A stretch of DNA of 64,000 bases from ZC4RG35 sp040878345. GTDB lineage: Bacteria; Actinomycetota; Acidimicrobiia; Spongiisociales; ZC4RG35. How positions within the stretch are numbered: the first letter of the stretch is position 1; every line of letters starts with the position of its first letter. The stretch spans positions 34,097-98,096 of the forward strand of contig JBBDML010000019.1 in assembly GCA_040878345.1 (NCBI GenBank). Reading direction: 5' to 3'. Made by a program: the position numbers and the translations under genes. Of this stretch, positions 25,029 to 34,248 are shown in pieces. The notes below the pieces were generated by a model. That model was not told the DNA's origin, did no database searches, and saw only the letters and a program-made list of their open reading frames with translations.

Positions 25029-26039
25029 GGCCCGGAGCATCGGCCCCAGCTTGAGGTCGGTCTCGGCCCACTCAGATTGGCGGTCCGACCCGTGCACAAG
25101 GCCTCCCCCTGCATAGATGGTGCCCCGGTTTTGATCGAAGAGCCCGCAGCGCAGGGCAATGGCGAACTCGCCGTCGCCCTTGGTGTCGAACCAGCCGACC
25201 GGGCCTGCATAACGGCCCCGTCCCCGCGGCTCCATGGCCCGGATCAGGGCGAGTGCGGCGGGCGTGGGGGTGCCGGCAACCGCGGCAGTGGGGTGAATCG
25301 AAGACAGGAGGTCGAGCACCTTGGTGCCGGGCAATGCGATCGCCGTGAAGTCGGTCGCGACGTGGAGGATTGGACCCACCTGGATGACCGAGCGCTCGCC
25401 GATGAGGTCGATGCTGTGGCCTCCGAGACCGGCAGCCGCAGATCGGGCAGCCAGGTCGTGTTCCATCTCGATCCTGGCAGCGTCGAGATGATCGACCTCG
25501 GTTGCAGTCCCGGCGAGCACCCTCGACCTCACCCGATCGCCCTCCAAGGAGACGAGCAGCTCGGGGCTGGCTCCGACCAGCCCATCGTTCAGGAACACAT
25601 AGGTCGAGGGGTTTGCCCGGACCAGGCGCTCAAGGATGAGGTGCGGATCGAAGGGCTCCGACAACTCCACCTCGACATGGCGGGCCAGCACCACCTTCTC
25701 CAACTCGCCGGCGGAGATCGACGACATGGCAATGGAGAATCCGTGTTCCCATTCAGCCCGGCCATCGGCGACCAATCGAGCCAACAGCCGGCCCTCGTCG
25801 GCCGACGACCAGGCGACCTGGCCCTCAGCGACTTCCTCGGGCGCCAGGACCAGCGAGCCCCTCTGATCGGGATCGAAGGTGAAGGAGGCGAACCCGACTC
25901 CCCGATCCACCGAGGCGAGCCAGTCCCCTGTCTTGGTGTACCGGTCGGCCCCCGTCCCGGGGTCAAAGGACAGGAGCTCCCCGAGCCCTCTCAAGCTGTG
26001 ATCAGGGCTCGACCAGAATGGGGCCAGGTCGGGGCTCAC
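25002..26039 (-). CDS. menF: Isochorismate synthase
   Basis: A 345-aa chorismate-binding enzyme converting chorismate to isochorismate, the first committed step toward menaquinone. Motifs: the helix SAGELEKVVLARHVEVE with the general-base lysine, SPELLVSLEGDRVRSRVLAG, a metal-binding glutamate in RIEMEHDLAARS, and HPTAAVAGTPTPAAL, GPVGWFDTKGDGEFAIALRC, GGGLVHGSD near the end. It starts with GTG overlapping the murI stop (GTGA), and its end overlaps menD by 27 bases tail to tail. An EntC/DhbC role in a siderophore pathway is unlikely since menC and menD adjoin. Confidence 0.92.
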   Translation of the reverse strand: MSPDLAPFWSSPDHSLRGLGELLSFDPGTGADRYTKTGDWLASVDRGVGFASFTFDPDQRGSLVLAPEEVAEGQVAWSSADEGRLLARLVADGRAEWEHGFSIAMSSISAGELEKVVLARHVEVELSEPFDPHLILERLVRANPSTYVFLNDGLVGASPELLVSLEGDRVRSRVLAGTATEVDHLDAARIEMEHDLAARSAAAGLGGHSIDLIGERSVIQVGPILHVATDFTAIALPGTKVLDLLSSIHPTAAVAGTPTPAALALIRAMEPRGRGRYAGPVGWFDTKGDGEFAIALRCGLFDQNRGTIYAGGGLVHGSDRQSEWAETDLKLGPMLRALGVEGGHG

Positions 26040-26800
26040 GGATAGGCGAGGATGGTATCGGCGGTGAGCCCGGCCAGTTCTCTGGCGAGATCGGCGAAGC
26101 GCCCGAGGTCTCCCGAGGCCGCCATGCGCAACCCGCCGCTCTCATTGGTTCCCGGCGCCACCCGCGCCGTCTGCATGGCCACCGCCGGTGCGGGGTCGAT
26201 CACCGTCGCCGACCCTCCCGAAACTCGATCGATCACCGGGCGCAGGAACGAGAAGTGGGTGCATCCCAGCACCAGGGCATCGGCCCCGGCCTCGAGCGCC
26301 GGCCCCAGGCACGCGGTCACCGCCCTCTCCACCCCAGGGTCGTCGACCCTTCCGGCTTCGACCAGCTCCACCCATTCCGGGCATGCCCGCTCGATGACCT
26401 GTGCGCCGTGGCCGAACCTACTGACCACAGACTCGAACAGCCTCCCCTGGAAGGTGGCAGCGGTGGCGAACACCGCGATCACCCCGGTGGTGCTCAGGGC
26501 GGCGGCCGGCCTGACCGCGGGCTCCATGCCAACGATGGGGAGGCTCGGGTGATCGGCCCTGAGCTCATCGAGGGCCGCCGCCGAGGCGGTGTTGCACGCC
26601 ACCACCAGAGTGGTTGCCCCGTGGCCGATGAGCCATCTGGCGATCTCCCTGGAGAACGACTGGACCTCGGCGAGGCTTCGAGGGCCGTACGGGGCGCGTG
26701 CCCGGTCGGCTACATAGAGGAGATCGGCCCGGGGCAGGGCGCGACGGATCTCCAGGAGCACGCTGAGGCCCCCCACACCCGAGTCGAAGACACCGATCAC
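26036..26800 (-). CDS. murI: Glutamate racemase
   Basis: A 254-aa cofactor-independent racemase that supplies D-glutamate for peptidoglycan. The start IGVFDSGVGGLSVL, the first catalytic cysteine in VVACNTASAAAL and the second in LVLGCTHFSFL are all present, with YVADRARAPYGPRS near residue 30. It starts with GTG and its stop overlaps menF by four bases, so a wall gene and a quinone gene share a transcript. It is divergent from the SDR gene across 69 bases. Confidence 0.95.
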   Translation of the reverse strand: MIGVFDSGVGGLSVLLEIRRALPRADLLYVADRARAPYGPRSLAEVQSFSREIARWLIGHGATTLVVACNTASAAALDELRADHPSLPIVGMEPAVRPAAALSTTGVIAVFATAATFQGRLFESVVSRFGHGAQVIERACPEWVELVEAGRVDDPGVERAVTACLGPALEAGADALVLGCTHFSFLRPVIDRVSGGSATVIDPAPAVAMQTARVAPGTNESGGLRMAASGDLGRFADLARELAGLTADTILAYP

Positions 26801-26869
26801 GGGTGTATCTCACCATCCGGGGCCGGGCACCGCTGGTAGCGTCGCCGGCCCGAGCCGCGGAGGGCGTCG

Positions 26870-27640
26870 ATGCAACTGGATGGTGCGGTGGCCGTGGTCA
26901 CCGGCGGCGTCTCGGGTTTGGGGCTGGGGGCGGCCCGGCGACTCACCGAGCATGGGGCCTCGGTCGCCATGTTCGATGTCAACGAGGCCAAAGGGGCATC
27001 GGCAGCCGCCGAGCTCGGAGACCGGTCACGGTTCCTGATTTGTGACGTCTCGGTTGCCGAGAGCGTCGGGGCCGCGGTGGCGGGGGCGGTCGAGGAGTTC
27101 GGGCGTATCGACATCTTGGTGAATGCCGCCGGCATTGCCCCGGCGCAGCGAGTGGTCTCGCGGGATGGCGAAATGTTCGACCTCGAGCTCTTCAAGCTCA
27201 CCATTGGCGTCAACTTGGTCGGGATGTTCGACGTGATTCGCAACGTGGCTGCGGTCATGGCTCGAAACGAGGCAGGGAGCACCGGGGAACGCGGGGTGAT
27301 CGTCAACGTGGCCTCGATCGCCGCATTCGACGGCCAGATCGGACAGGCCGCATACTCGGCGTCGAAGGGGGGCGTGGTGGGCATGACCCTCCCCATCGCC
27401 CGGGACCTCGGGAGCGTGGGCATTCGGGTGATGACGATCGCGCCGGGGATCATGGACACCCCGCTCCTCGCCGGCGCACCGCAGGAGTTGCGCGACGCCC
27501 TGGCCAAGCTCCATGTCTTCCCCCAGAGGTTGGGGACGCCCGAGGACTTCGCCCACCTGGTCCAGGCGATCGTGGAGAACCCGATGCTCAACGGCGAGGT
27601 GATAAGGCTCGACGCCGCGGCCCGCATGCCGCCACGGTGA
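26870..27640 (+). CDS. SDR-family 3-hydroxyacyl-CoA dehydrogenase (HSD17B10-like)
   Basis: A 256-aa short-chain dehydrogenase. The NAD motif is VVTGGVSGLGLGAARRL, the adenine-binding FDVNEAKG and ICDVSVAES, NAAGIAP, the catalytic serine in NVASIAAFDG and the YSASKGG pair. The block GMTLPIARDLGSVGIRV followed by APGIMDTPLLAG resembles type-2 hydroxyacyl-CoA dehydrogenases, which act in isoleucine and branched acyl degradation. The substrate is inferred from likeness only. The ATG has CGGAGG upstream. It is convergent, without a gap, with the acyl-CoA synthetase gene. Confidence 0.85.
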   Translation: MQLDGAVAVVTGGVSGLGLGAARRLTEHGASVAMFDVNEAKGASAAAELGDRSRFLICDVSVAESVGAAVAGAVEEFGRIDILVNAAGIAPAQRVVSRDGEMFDLELFKLTIGVNLVGMFDVIRNVAAVMARNEAGSTGERGVIVNVASIAAFDGQIGQAAYSASKGGVVGMTLPIARDLGSVGIRVMTIAPGIMDTPLLAGAPQELRDALAKLHVFPQRLGTPEDFAHLVQAIVENPMLNGEVIRLDAAARMPPR

Positions 27641-29578
27641 TCAACCGATCTTCCTGATGCCTTCCAGGCTCTCCGGGTTCTCGAGGCTGGTCAGATCGCC
27701 CGGGTCTTCGCCGAGGGCCATCGCCTTGACCACACGTCGCATGATCTTCTGGGAGCGGGTCCGGGGGAGGTCGGCGACCCAGGTGACGGACACCGGGCGG
27801 AACGCTCTTCCGAGGCTGGCGGCCACGGCATCCAGGACCTCGCCGGTGAGGGCAGCGGTATCGGTCACCCCCGGTGCCGGGACCAGGTACAGGGCGATGG
27901 CCTCGCCCTTGACCTCATCGGGAACACCGATCGCAGCCGCCATCACCACCTCGTCGAAGGAAACCGCCACCGACTCGATCTCGGCCGGCCCGATTCGCTT
28001 GCCGGCGATGTTGAGGGTGTCGTCCGAGCGCCCATGGAGGTACCAGAAGCCGTCCTCGTCGACGGACGCCCAATCCCCATGCACCCAGGTGTCCTCGAAC
28101 CGTGACCAGTAGGTGTCGATGTAGCGCTGTGGCTCGCCCCAAAACCCGCGAGTCATCCCGGGCCAGGAGCCGCGGATCACCAGCTCACCCACCTCACCCC
28201 TGAGGGGTTGCCCGTCTGGGCCGTACACGTCGGCGTCGACTCCCAGGGCCGGGCCACCCAGAGAGGTGGGCTTGATCCCCTGGAGGAGGTTGACCGAGAG
28301 GATGCAGGCCCCGATCTCGGTGCCTCCGGAGATGTTGACGATCGGGATCCGCTCTCCACCCACCTCACGGAACAGCCACCACCAGGGCTCTGGGTTCCAT
28401 GGCTCACCGGTTGATCCGAAGGTCTTGAGGTGTGACAGGTCGTGACGTCGAGCCATCTCCGCTCCATGCGGCTGCAAGGACCTGACCAGGGTGGGAGAGA
28501 GGCCGAGGATGGTCACTCCCAAGTCGGCGGTGACCTCCCAGAGGCGGTCGGGCCCGGGGTAGTCGGGTGCCCCGTCATAGGTGGCGATGGCGGCACCGTT
28601 GGCCAGACCGGCCACCACCACCCAGGGCCCCATGATCCAACCCATGTCGGTGGCCCACATCAGGACGTCGTCTCGCTCTACCTCGAACTGGAAGGCCCCT
28701 TCGGCGGCGAGCTTCACGGTGAGCCCGGCATGGACGTGGACCGCGCCCTTGGGTCGCCCGGTGGTGCCAGAGGTGTAGGCGATCATCACCGGGTCCTCGG
28801 CACGGGTCTTCACCGGGTCGAGTGGCTCCGATCCGGCGACCAGATCGTGCCACCAATGATCGCGCCCATCCGTCATAGGGGTGCTGGGACGGGGGGAGTA
28901 GTCGACCACCAGGAGATGGTCGATACCCCCGGCGAGAGCCACCGCCTCGTCGGCAGTCTCCTTCATGGGGATGGGCCGTCCCCGGCGGGTGAAGCCATTG
29001 GCGCAGATCATCACCTTCGGCTTGGGGTCGTCGAGTCGGGTCGCCACCGCCTCCGACCCGTACCCGGAGAAGACCGGGATGAACACCGCGCCCAGACGCG
29101 CCACTCCGAGGAGGGCGACCACCGCCTCCTCGGACATGGGGAGAAAGACGGAGACCGCATCACCCCGCTCGACGCCAAGGTACTGCAGCGCCCCGGCCAG
29201 GCGCGACACCCGGTCGGCGAGCTGGCCGAAGCTGATCTCCCGGGTCTCGGCGGACTCCTTCTGGGATCGGATCGCCAGCCGCCCCGGGTCCTCGGCGGCC
29301 CACTTGTCGACACAGGCGCGGGACAGGTTGAACAGCCCATCTGGGAACCAGGTCGCCCAGGGGTGGCCACGGGAGGTGTCCCGGATCACGGTGGGGGGGC
29401 GGTCGAAAGGCAACTCGAGGAACTCGACGACCGCCCCCCAGAACCACTCGGGGTGGTCTGCCGAGCGCGTCACGAGGTCCTGGAAGACGGAGATGCCGTG
29501 ACGTTCCATGAAGCGGCGGGTGTTGGTGGTGGCGGCCCGCTCCGGGTCCGGTGCCCACACGATGTCGAAGCTCTCCAT
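27641..29578 (-). CDS. Acetyl-CoA-synthetase-like AMP-forming acyl-CoA synthetase
   Basis: A 645-aa ANL enzyme. The N-terminal part (EWFWGAVVEFLELPFDRPP) is the ACAS_N extension seen in acetyl/propionyl-CoA synthetases. Core motifs: AYTSGTTGRPKGAVHVHAG, the GGTEIGA turn, HGDWASVDEDGFWYLHGRSD, and the catalytic lysine region RTRSQKIMRRVVKAM. The LNIAGKRIGPAEIES hinge is intact. A short-chain acid (acetate, propionate, acetoacetate or similar) is the likely substrate. It is divergent from the AI-2E gene and meets the SDR gene stop to stop. Confidence 0.85.
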   Translation of the reverse strand: MESFDIVWAPDPERAATTNTRRFMERHGISVFQDLVTRSADHPEWFWGAVVEFLELPFDRPPTVIRDTSRGHPWATWFPDGLFNLSRACVDKWAAEDPGRLAIRSQKESAETREISFGQLADRVSRLAGALQYLGVERGDAVSVFLPMSEEAVVALLGVARLGAVFIPVFSGYGSEAVATRLDDPKPKVMICANGFTRRGRPIPMKETADEAVALAGGIDHLLVVDYSPRPSTPMTDGRDHWWHDLVAGSEPLDPVKTRAEDPVMIAYTSGTTGRPKGAVHVHAGLTVKLAAEGAFQFEVERDDVLMWATDMGWIMGPWVVVAGLANGAAIATYDGAPDYPGPDRLWEVTADLGVTILGLSPTLVRSLQPHGAEMARRHDLSHLKTFGSTGEPWNPEPWWWLFREVGGERIPIVNISGGTEIGACILSVNLLQGIKPTSLGGPALGVDADVYGPDGQPLRGEVGELVIRGSWPGMTRGFWGEPQRYIDTYWSRFEDTWVHGDWASVDEDGFWYLHGRSDDTLNIAGKRIGPAEIESVAVSFDEVVMAAAIGVPDEVKGEAIALYLVPAPGVTDTAALTGEVLDAVAASLGRAFRPVSVTWVADLPRTRSQKIMRRVVKAMALGEDPGDLTSLENPESLEGIRKIG

Positions 29579-29643
29579 GAGATCCCGCCCGAGGGTATCC
29601 GAGACACCCCGGGAGCTGGTCGACGGTTCTAGCCTGGCCCCCG

Positions 29644-30756
29644 ATGAGCACTGCCCGTGAGCGCGAGGACAACCGGGTCTTCAGGCGCCGGACCCTCGTG
29701 GTAGCCGGGGTTCTCGCCGCGACCGCCACCGGGGTCTGGCTGGTCTACAGGTTGAAGACCCTCTTTTTCATGGTCTTCGTCGCAGTGGCCTTGGCAATCG
29801 CCTTCGAGCCGCCGGTCCACTATCTCGAGAAGCGGGGCTGGAAGAGGAGGACCGCCACCGGGGTGGTGCTTCTCGCCGCCCTGATCGTCATCATCGGGTT
29901 CACCTGGGCGCTGGCGCCTTTGTTCGTGGCTCAGATCAACGAGGTGATCGCGGCCATCCCCGACGTCGTCGAGTCGGTGATCGCTTTCCTCAACGACCGT
30001 TTCGGGCTCGATTTGTCGGCCCTGGACCTGTCCCAGGCCGGCGAAGACTTGGCCGGCTACCTGCAGCGTGGCTTCGGCACCATCGCCGGCGGGGTGTTGA
30101 GCGTTGGCGCATCAGTGGCCGGGTTCGTGGTGTTCGTCACCACGGTGGCCCTGTTTGCCTTCTACATGATCGCCGAGCTGCCCAAACTGCAGCGCACCGT
30201 CCTCTCCTTCATGCCCGAGCCCCAACAGCACCGAGCCCTCCACATCTGGGATGTGGCGGTGGAGAAAATGGGCGGCTACGTCTACTCCCGGCTTCTCCTG
30301 GCGGTCCTCGGAGCGATCATCTCCACCGCGGCACTGGGCTTCCTCGGAGTCCCCTTCGCCCTCTCGCTCGGGATCTGGGTGGGCGTCTTGAGCCAGTTCG
30401 TCCCGGTGGTCGGCACCTATCTGGCAGCGGTCCTCCCGGTGGTGGTGGCATTGACCTTCAATGGCACGACCACTGCCATCTGGGTGGCGGTGATCTTCGT
30501 CGCCTACCAGCAGATAGAGAACTATCTCTTCGCGCCGTGGGTGACCAAGCGAACCATGGAGATCCACCCTGCGGTGTCGGTGGGGGCCATCATCGCCGGT
30601 GCCGCCCTACTCGGCGGGGTGGGCGTCATCCTCGCCCTTCCAGTCACAGGGATCGTCCAGGCGATGATCTCGGAGTCGCGTCAACCATATGAGGTGGTCC
30701 TTGACGACACCGGTGATGCCCCGGTGAATGACGACGACACGGGGGGCCCGGTCTGA
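29644..30756 (+). CDS. AI-2E/PerM-family membrane protein
   Basis: A 370-aa protein with about eight membrane helices: two near residues 18-60, one near 72-90, then an extracytoplasmic stretch (QINEVIAAIPDVVESVIAFL), then the conserved second half with GVPFALSLGIWVGVLSQFVP, VGTYLAAVLPVVVAL and YQQIENYLFAPWV. The family includes efflux proteins and ion antiporters; the name AI-2 exporter applies to few members. The tail is acidic (DDTGDAPVNDDDTGG). A C-G stem with a T-rich tail follows its stop. Confidence 0.85.
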   Translation: MSTAREREDNRVFRRRTLVVAGVLAATATGVWLVYRLKTLFFMVFVAVALAIAFEPPVHYLEKRGWKRRTATGVVLLAALIVIIGFTWALAPLFVAQINEVIAAIPDVVESVIAFLNDRFGLDLSALDLSQAGEDLAGYLQRGFGTIAGGVLSVGASVAGFVVFVTTVALFAFYMIAELPKLQRTVLSFMPEPQQHRALHIWDVAVEKMGGYVYSRLLLAVLGAIISTAALGFLGVPFALSLGIWVGVLSQFVPVVGTYLAAVLPVVVALTFNGTTTAIWVAVIFVAYQQIENYLFAPWVTKRTMEIHPAVSVGAIIAGAALLGGVGVILALPVTGIVQAMISESRQPYEVVLDDTGDAPVNDDDTGGPV

Positions 30757-30777
30757 GGGCACCGCACTAGGCATTCT

Positions 30778-30795
30778 CCCCATCTGGGGTTTATT
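30778..30795 (+). terminator. short intrinsic terminator after the AI-2E gene
   Basis: CCCC (30778-30781), loop ATCT, GGGG (30786-30789) is followed by TTTATT. The stem is short, so efficiency is uncertain, but its place 21 bases after the stop and before a strong new ribosome-binding site fits a transcript end. Confidence 0.5.
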
Positions 30796-30803
30796 GTGCT
30801 GAC

Positions 30804-30836
30804 CACACATCGCATACCTCTCGGTTTGCGTGTGCG
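30804..30836 (+). promoter_or_regulatory. imperfect inverted repeat upstream of the ABC importer operon
   Basis: CACACATCGCATACC and GGTTTGCGTGTG form an imperfect stem of about 11 pairs around a TCTC loop. It lies 24-56 bases before the TTG start of the binding-protein gene, so it could be an operator for a repressor or a 5' leader hairpin. Confidence 0.35.
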
Positions 30837-30859
30837 ACCCCTAATTCGGAGGAATTCAA

Positions 30860-32998
30860 TTGAAATCAACAAAGCCCTTTGGGCTTAGGTTGTTCGCCCT
30901 CCTCGCTGCCCTGGCCATGGTGCTGTCGGCGTGCCAAGCAATCACGACCGACACCACCCAGCTGGACGGAGGGACCACCCAACCGGGTGGTCCGGGGACG
31001 ACACAGCCACCGACTGCTGGAGGTGGGACATTCCGTATCGGGATGATCACCAACATCACGACAGACAACTGGTGGGCTTCGCTCGACGGGACCACCAACG
31101 CCTCTCAGAACCAGGCCTACCTGACCAACATGCATACAGCGCTCTACACGCTGTCATTGCCCGGGTTCGTCTACGTCCCCGCCATGGGGGCAACCGACGA
31201 ACCGGTGGCCGCGGTCCAGGAAGGCGACATCTGGGTGGTGGAGCAGGCGATCGCGGAGGACCGCACCTGGTCCGACGGGACCCCGATCACGGCCAACGAC
31301 CTGGTGTTCTACTTCGACACCGTCCGCGGCCTTGGCCTCGGGGGCAACCATGCTGCCGGCTTCCCACCTGACGTCCTCTCGATCACGGCACCGGACGACT
31401 ACACGGTGAGGATCGAGTTCGCGACCCAGCCTGGCCTTGCGGTGTGGCAGAACGGGGTTGGCTTCGCCGACTTCGTCCCGTCCCACTTCTGGCAGGAGCA
31501 CGTCGACGCGGCTCGGGCAGCGTCCGACGCGATAACCGCCGGGATCACCGAAGCCGACGCCCGACAGGGCGTGGTGGACGGGCTCGCCGCCGATGAGGAC
31601 CCCGAGAACGACAAGGCCGTGGCCGACGTCACTCAGGAGGAGATCGACGCCTTCATCGCCAACGCCGGCTCGCAGGAGGCCCTTGCCACCCTTTACGGGG
31701 TTCAGGGCGCTCAGGAGCCGAGCGCGGGGTCCATCACCTTCGACCAGTGGGAGACGGGCGCATTTGCCGCCACCGTCGCCAACCCCGGCTACGTCGACAA
31801 TGGCACCGAGAACACCCTCTACTCAGACGGGTCGTTCCGGGTCGCCAACGCGGATCGCGGGCTCGATTCGGTGTTCGGTGGCGAAGGAAGCGGCGACGTG
31901 ATCGTCTCGTACGTCGAAGGGCCGTTCGTCGGCGAGATCCTCTGGGTCGAGCACGGCACCAAGGACGCCGCCTACGAGAAGCTGGCCGCCGGTGAGATCG
32001 ATTACGTCTTTGACCCGACCGGTCTGACCAGCGGTCTCCGCAACGAGCTGGCAACCAACTCGGAGCTCCAGTTCTCGGTCAACCAGACCGAGGGCTTCCG
32101 GTACCTGGCCTTCAACTTGCGCAAAGCACCGATGTCCGACCTGCCGTTCCGTCAGGCTCTGGCAACCGTCATCGACAAGGAGCTGGTTTCCGGGACCGTG
32201 CTCGCCGGTGCCGCCATCCCTGGCTACACCGTGGTTCACCCCGACCTGACCGTGTTCTACAACGAGGAGGCGCCGAGGGCCGGTTGGGCCGAGGGCGCGC
32301 CGCTGGGCGAGGGCGAGCGTTACGACGCAGCCATCACCATCCTCAAGGACGCCGGTTACACCTGGACCACCGAGCCGGTGGTAAACCGCGACGCCGACGG
32401 CGTGTTCGTCGACGTGACACCTGGTGCCGGGCTGACGATGCCGAACGGCACCGCCGTCCCGCCATTGACCCTGATGGCGCCTGGCCCGGGTTACGACCCG
32501 TTCCGGGCGACGTTCGCCATCTGGATCGAGCAGTGGGCGAATCAGCTGGGCATCCCGTTGAGCACCGCCTCGATGGCTTTCAACGCCATCAGCGCCACCG
32601 CCTTCGACGGGACGACGCCAGAGGCTCTCAACGCCTGGGACATGTACATGCTGGGTTGGGGTGGTGGCGACCCGTCACTGCCCGGGACGTCTCTGACGTT
32701 CTTCTTCCACTCCCGTGAGGACACCGCCGCCGGTGGGTCGAACTCACCCGGATACCACAGCGATCGCTTCGACGCTGCCTCGGATGCTTTCGAGGCGGCG
32801 ACCGATCTCGAGACCGCTGCCGAGCTGACCAAGGAGATGGACCAGATCATCGCTGAGGAGCTGCCGTACATCGTGCTGTTCCGCACGCCGATCATCGAGG
32901 CCTATCGCGCCGGGGTTCAGTTCCCGGTCGAGACCATCATGGGTGGCCAGCAGGGCTTCCCCAACGCCTGGCCCAACGCGGTGAAGGTCGCCGAGTAA
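30860..32998 (+). CDS. Peptide/nickel-type ABC transporter substrate-binding lipoprotein
   Basis: A 712-aa SBP_bac_5 protein, long for the family (about 500-600). The lipoprotein signal ends at LSAC (Cys25), followed by a Thr/Gly/Pro linker. The usual order of a cluster C binding protein is seen: an N-terminal lobe strand FRIGMITNITTDNWW, then FVYVPAMGA, then DRTWSDGTPITANDLVFYF, then a hinge, lobe II, and FRYLAFNLRKAPMSDLPFRQ near residue 415. Lobe I has an acidic insert (about residues 225-270). The TTG start is set by GGAGGA six bases upstream. The bound ligand cannot be predicted; peptides or glycosides are possible. A GNRA hairpin follows the stop. Confidence 0.9.
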   Translation: MKSTKPFGLRLFALLAALAMVLSACQAITTDTTQLDGGTTQPGGPGTTQPPTAGGGTFRIGMITNITTDNWWASLDGTTNASQNQAYLTNMHTALYTLSLPGFVYVPAMGATDEPVAAVQEGDIWVVEQAIAEDRTWSDGTPITANDLVFYFDTVRGLGLGGNHAAGFPPDVLSITAPDDYTVRIEFATQPGLAVWQNGVGFADFVPSHFWQEHVDAARAASDAITAGITEADARQGVVDGLAADEDPENDKAVADVTQEEIDAFIANAGSQEALATLYGVQGAQEPSAGSITFDQWETGAFAATVANPGYVDNGTENTLYSDGSFRVANADRGLDSVFGGEGSGDVIVSYVEGPFVGEILWVEHGTKDAAYEKLAAGEIDYVFDPTGLTSGLRNELATNSELQFSVNQTEGFRYLAFNLRKAPMSDLPFRQALATVIDKELVSGTVLAGAAIPGYTVVHPDLTVFYNEEAPRAGWAEGAPLGEGERYDAAITILKDAGYTWTTEPVVNRDADGVFVDVTPGAGLTMPNGTAVPPLTLMAPGPGYDPFRATFAIWIEQWANQLGIPLSTASMAFNAISATAFDGTTPEALNAWDMYMLGWGGGDPSLPGTSLTFFFHSREDTAAGGSNSPGYHSDRFDAASDAFEAATDLETAAELTKEMDQIIAEELPYIVLFRTPIIEAYRAGVQFPVETIMGGQQGFPNAWPNAVKVAE

Positions 32999-33022
32999 CG
33001 ACGACCCGAAAGAGGTGAGTTA

Positions 33023-33048
33023 GGAGGGGGGTCGCAAGGCCCCCCTCC
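33023..33048 (+). other. strong GNRA stem-loop between binding-protein and permease genes
   Basis: Eleven pairs (GGAGGGGGGTC with GGCCCCCCTCC, one of them T-G) close on a GCAA tetraloop. There is no T-tract, and the next gene has its own GGAGG. Such hairpins after binding-protein genes often protect the upstream mRNA and keep permease levels lower. Confidence 0.7.
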
Positions 33049-33074
33049 AACCCCGGTCGAGGAGGACCGAAGCC

Positions 33075-34238
33075 TTGCTCAAGTTCCTTTCCAAACGCCT
33101 GGCCCAGATGGCGTTCTTGTTCTTCCTCTTCTTGAGCCTCGTCTTCTTCCTGCTCCAGGCTCAGCCCGGTGACATCTCCAACCTGTTCATCGACCCCAAC
33201 CTCCCCAGAGAGGTGCAAGAACAGGTCAGGGAGCGTCTCGGCCTCGACGGGAGTGTCTGGCAGCAGTGGTGGACCTACATCATCAATTTCTTCCAAGGCA
33301 ATCTCGGGGTGAGCTTCTCCCAATTCCCCCGTCCGGTCACCGAGATCATCCTCGAGCGGCTCCCACGGACCCTCTTCCTGTTCACCCTGGCAACCTTGTT
33401 CTCTTATGTCCTGGGATTCAACCTGGGCAAGCACCTGGCCTGGCGGCGCGGCGGCTTCTCCGAGTACTCGGTGACCATCAGCGGTGTCCTCCTCTACACG
33501 GTGTTCTACCCATGGTTCGCCGTCATCATGATCCTCACCTTCGGTTCGAGGCTCGGGTTCTTCCCGATCAACGGCTTCCTGACACCGGAACTGTGGCGTA
33601 ACGCCCCGTACGGCGGGAATCAGGTGTTCAACCAACTGCTCCTGTGCCTGGCGATCGCCGGGGCGGTTGCCGCGGTGACGGCCCTGGTGGCCCGGCGCCA
33701 GGAGGAGAGACCCCGGGCCCGGATGATCCGCCGAGTCGGGTACGGGCTGGCGATCGCCTCGATATTCCTCTTCTGGCTCCCCCAGACCACGATGAGGCCG
33801 TTTGCGCTCGACATCGCCCACCACGCCGTCCTGCCGATCGCCACCCTGACCCTGGTGGCGTTTGCCGGGGTGATGCTGCTCACGAGAGGCTCGATGCTGG
33901 AGACGCTTCGGGAGGACTACATCCTCACCGCCAGGGCCAAGGGGGTCCCCGAGCGTGACATCCGCGACCGTCACGCCGCCCGCAACGCCCTGCTCCCCGT
34001 GGTCACCTCTTTCGTCCTCGGTCTGGCGTTCATCATCGGCGGGGGAGTGGTCACCGAGACAGTGTTCTCCTGGCCAGGCATGGGTCAACTCCTGCTCGGG
34101 GCGACCCTGATCGAGGACATCCCATTGGCCACCGGTGCTCTGGGGTTCATCGGGATCCTGGCGCTCTTCGCCCACTTGATGGTTGACCTGCTCTACGCGG
34201 TGCTCGACCCACGAATACGAATCCAGGCAGGGACATAG
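33075..34238 (+). CDS. ABC transporter permease (DppB/OppB type)
   Basis: A 387-aa inner-membrane subunit. It opens with FLSKRLAQMAFLFFLFLSLVFF and the QPGD turn usual after the first helix of DppB. The cytoplasmic EAA loop is TARAKGVPERDIRDRHAARN, followed by the typical end with TETVFSWPGMGQLL. About seven to eight hydrophobic segments are seen, with an extra helix pair around residues 190-245 (LLCLAIAGAVAAVTALVA then VGYGLAIASIFLFWL) that most DppB proteins lack. The start is TTG with GGAGGACC upstream. Confidence 0.9.
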   Translation: MLKFLSKRLAQMAFLFFLFLSLVFFLLQAQPGDISNLFIDPNLPREVQEQVRERLGLDGSVWQQWWTYIINFFQGNLGVSFSQFPRPVTEIILERLPRTLFLFTLATLFSYVLGFNLGKHLAWRRGGFSEYSVTISGVLLYTVFYPWFAVIMILTFGSRLGFFPINGFLTPELWRNAPYGGNQVFNQLLLCLAIAGAVAAVTALVARRQEERPRARMIRRVGYGLAIASIFLFWLPQTTMRPFALDIAHHAVLPIATLTLVAFAGVMLLTRGSMLETLREDYILTARAKGVPERDIRDRHAARNALLPVVTSFVLGLAFIIGGGVVTETVFSWPGMGQLLLGATLIEDIPLATGALGFIGILALFAHLMVDLLYAVLDPRIRIQAGT

Positions 34239-34248
34239 GAGTCGGGTC

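Noticed and set aside
25077..26045. A 322-codon plus-strand frame over menF
   Set aside because: It is the shadow of a full-length isochorismate synthase.
28442..29632. A 396-codon open frame on the plus strand across the acyl-CoA synthetase gene
   Set aside because: It mirrors a gene with all ANL motifs on the other strand and has no recognisable domain of its own.
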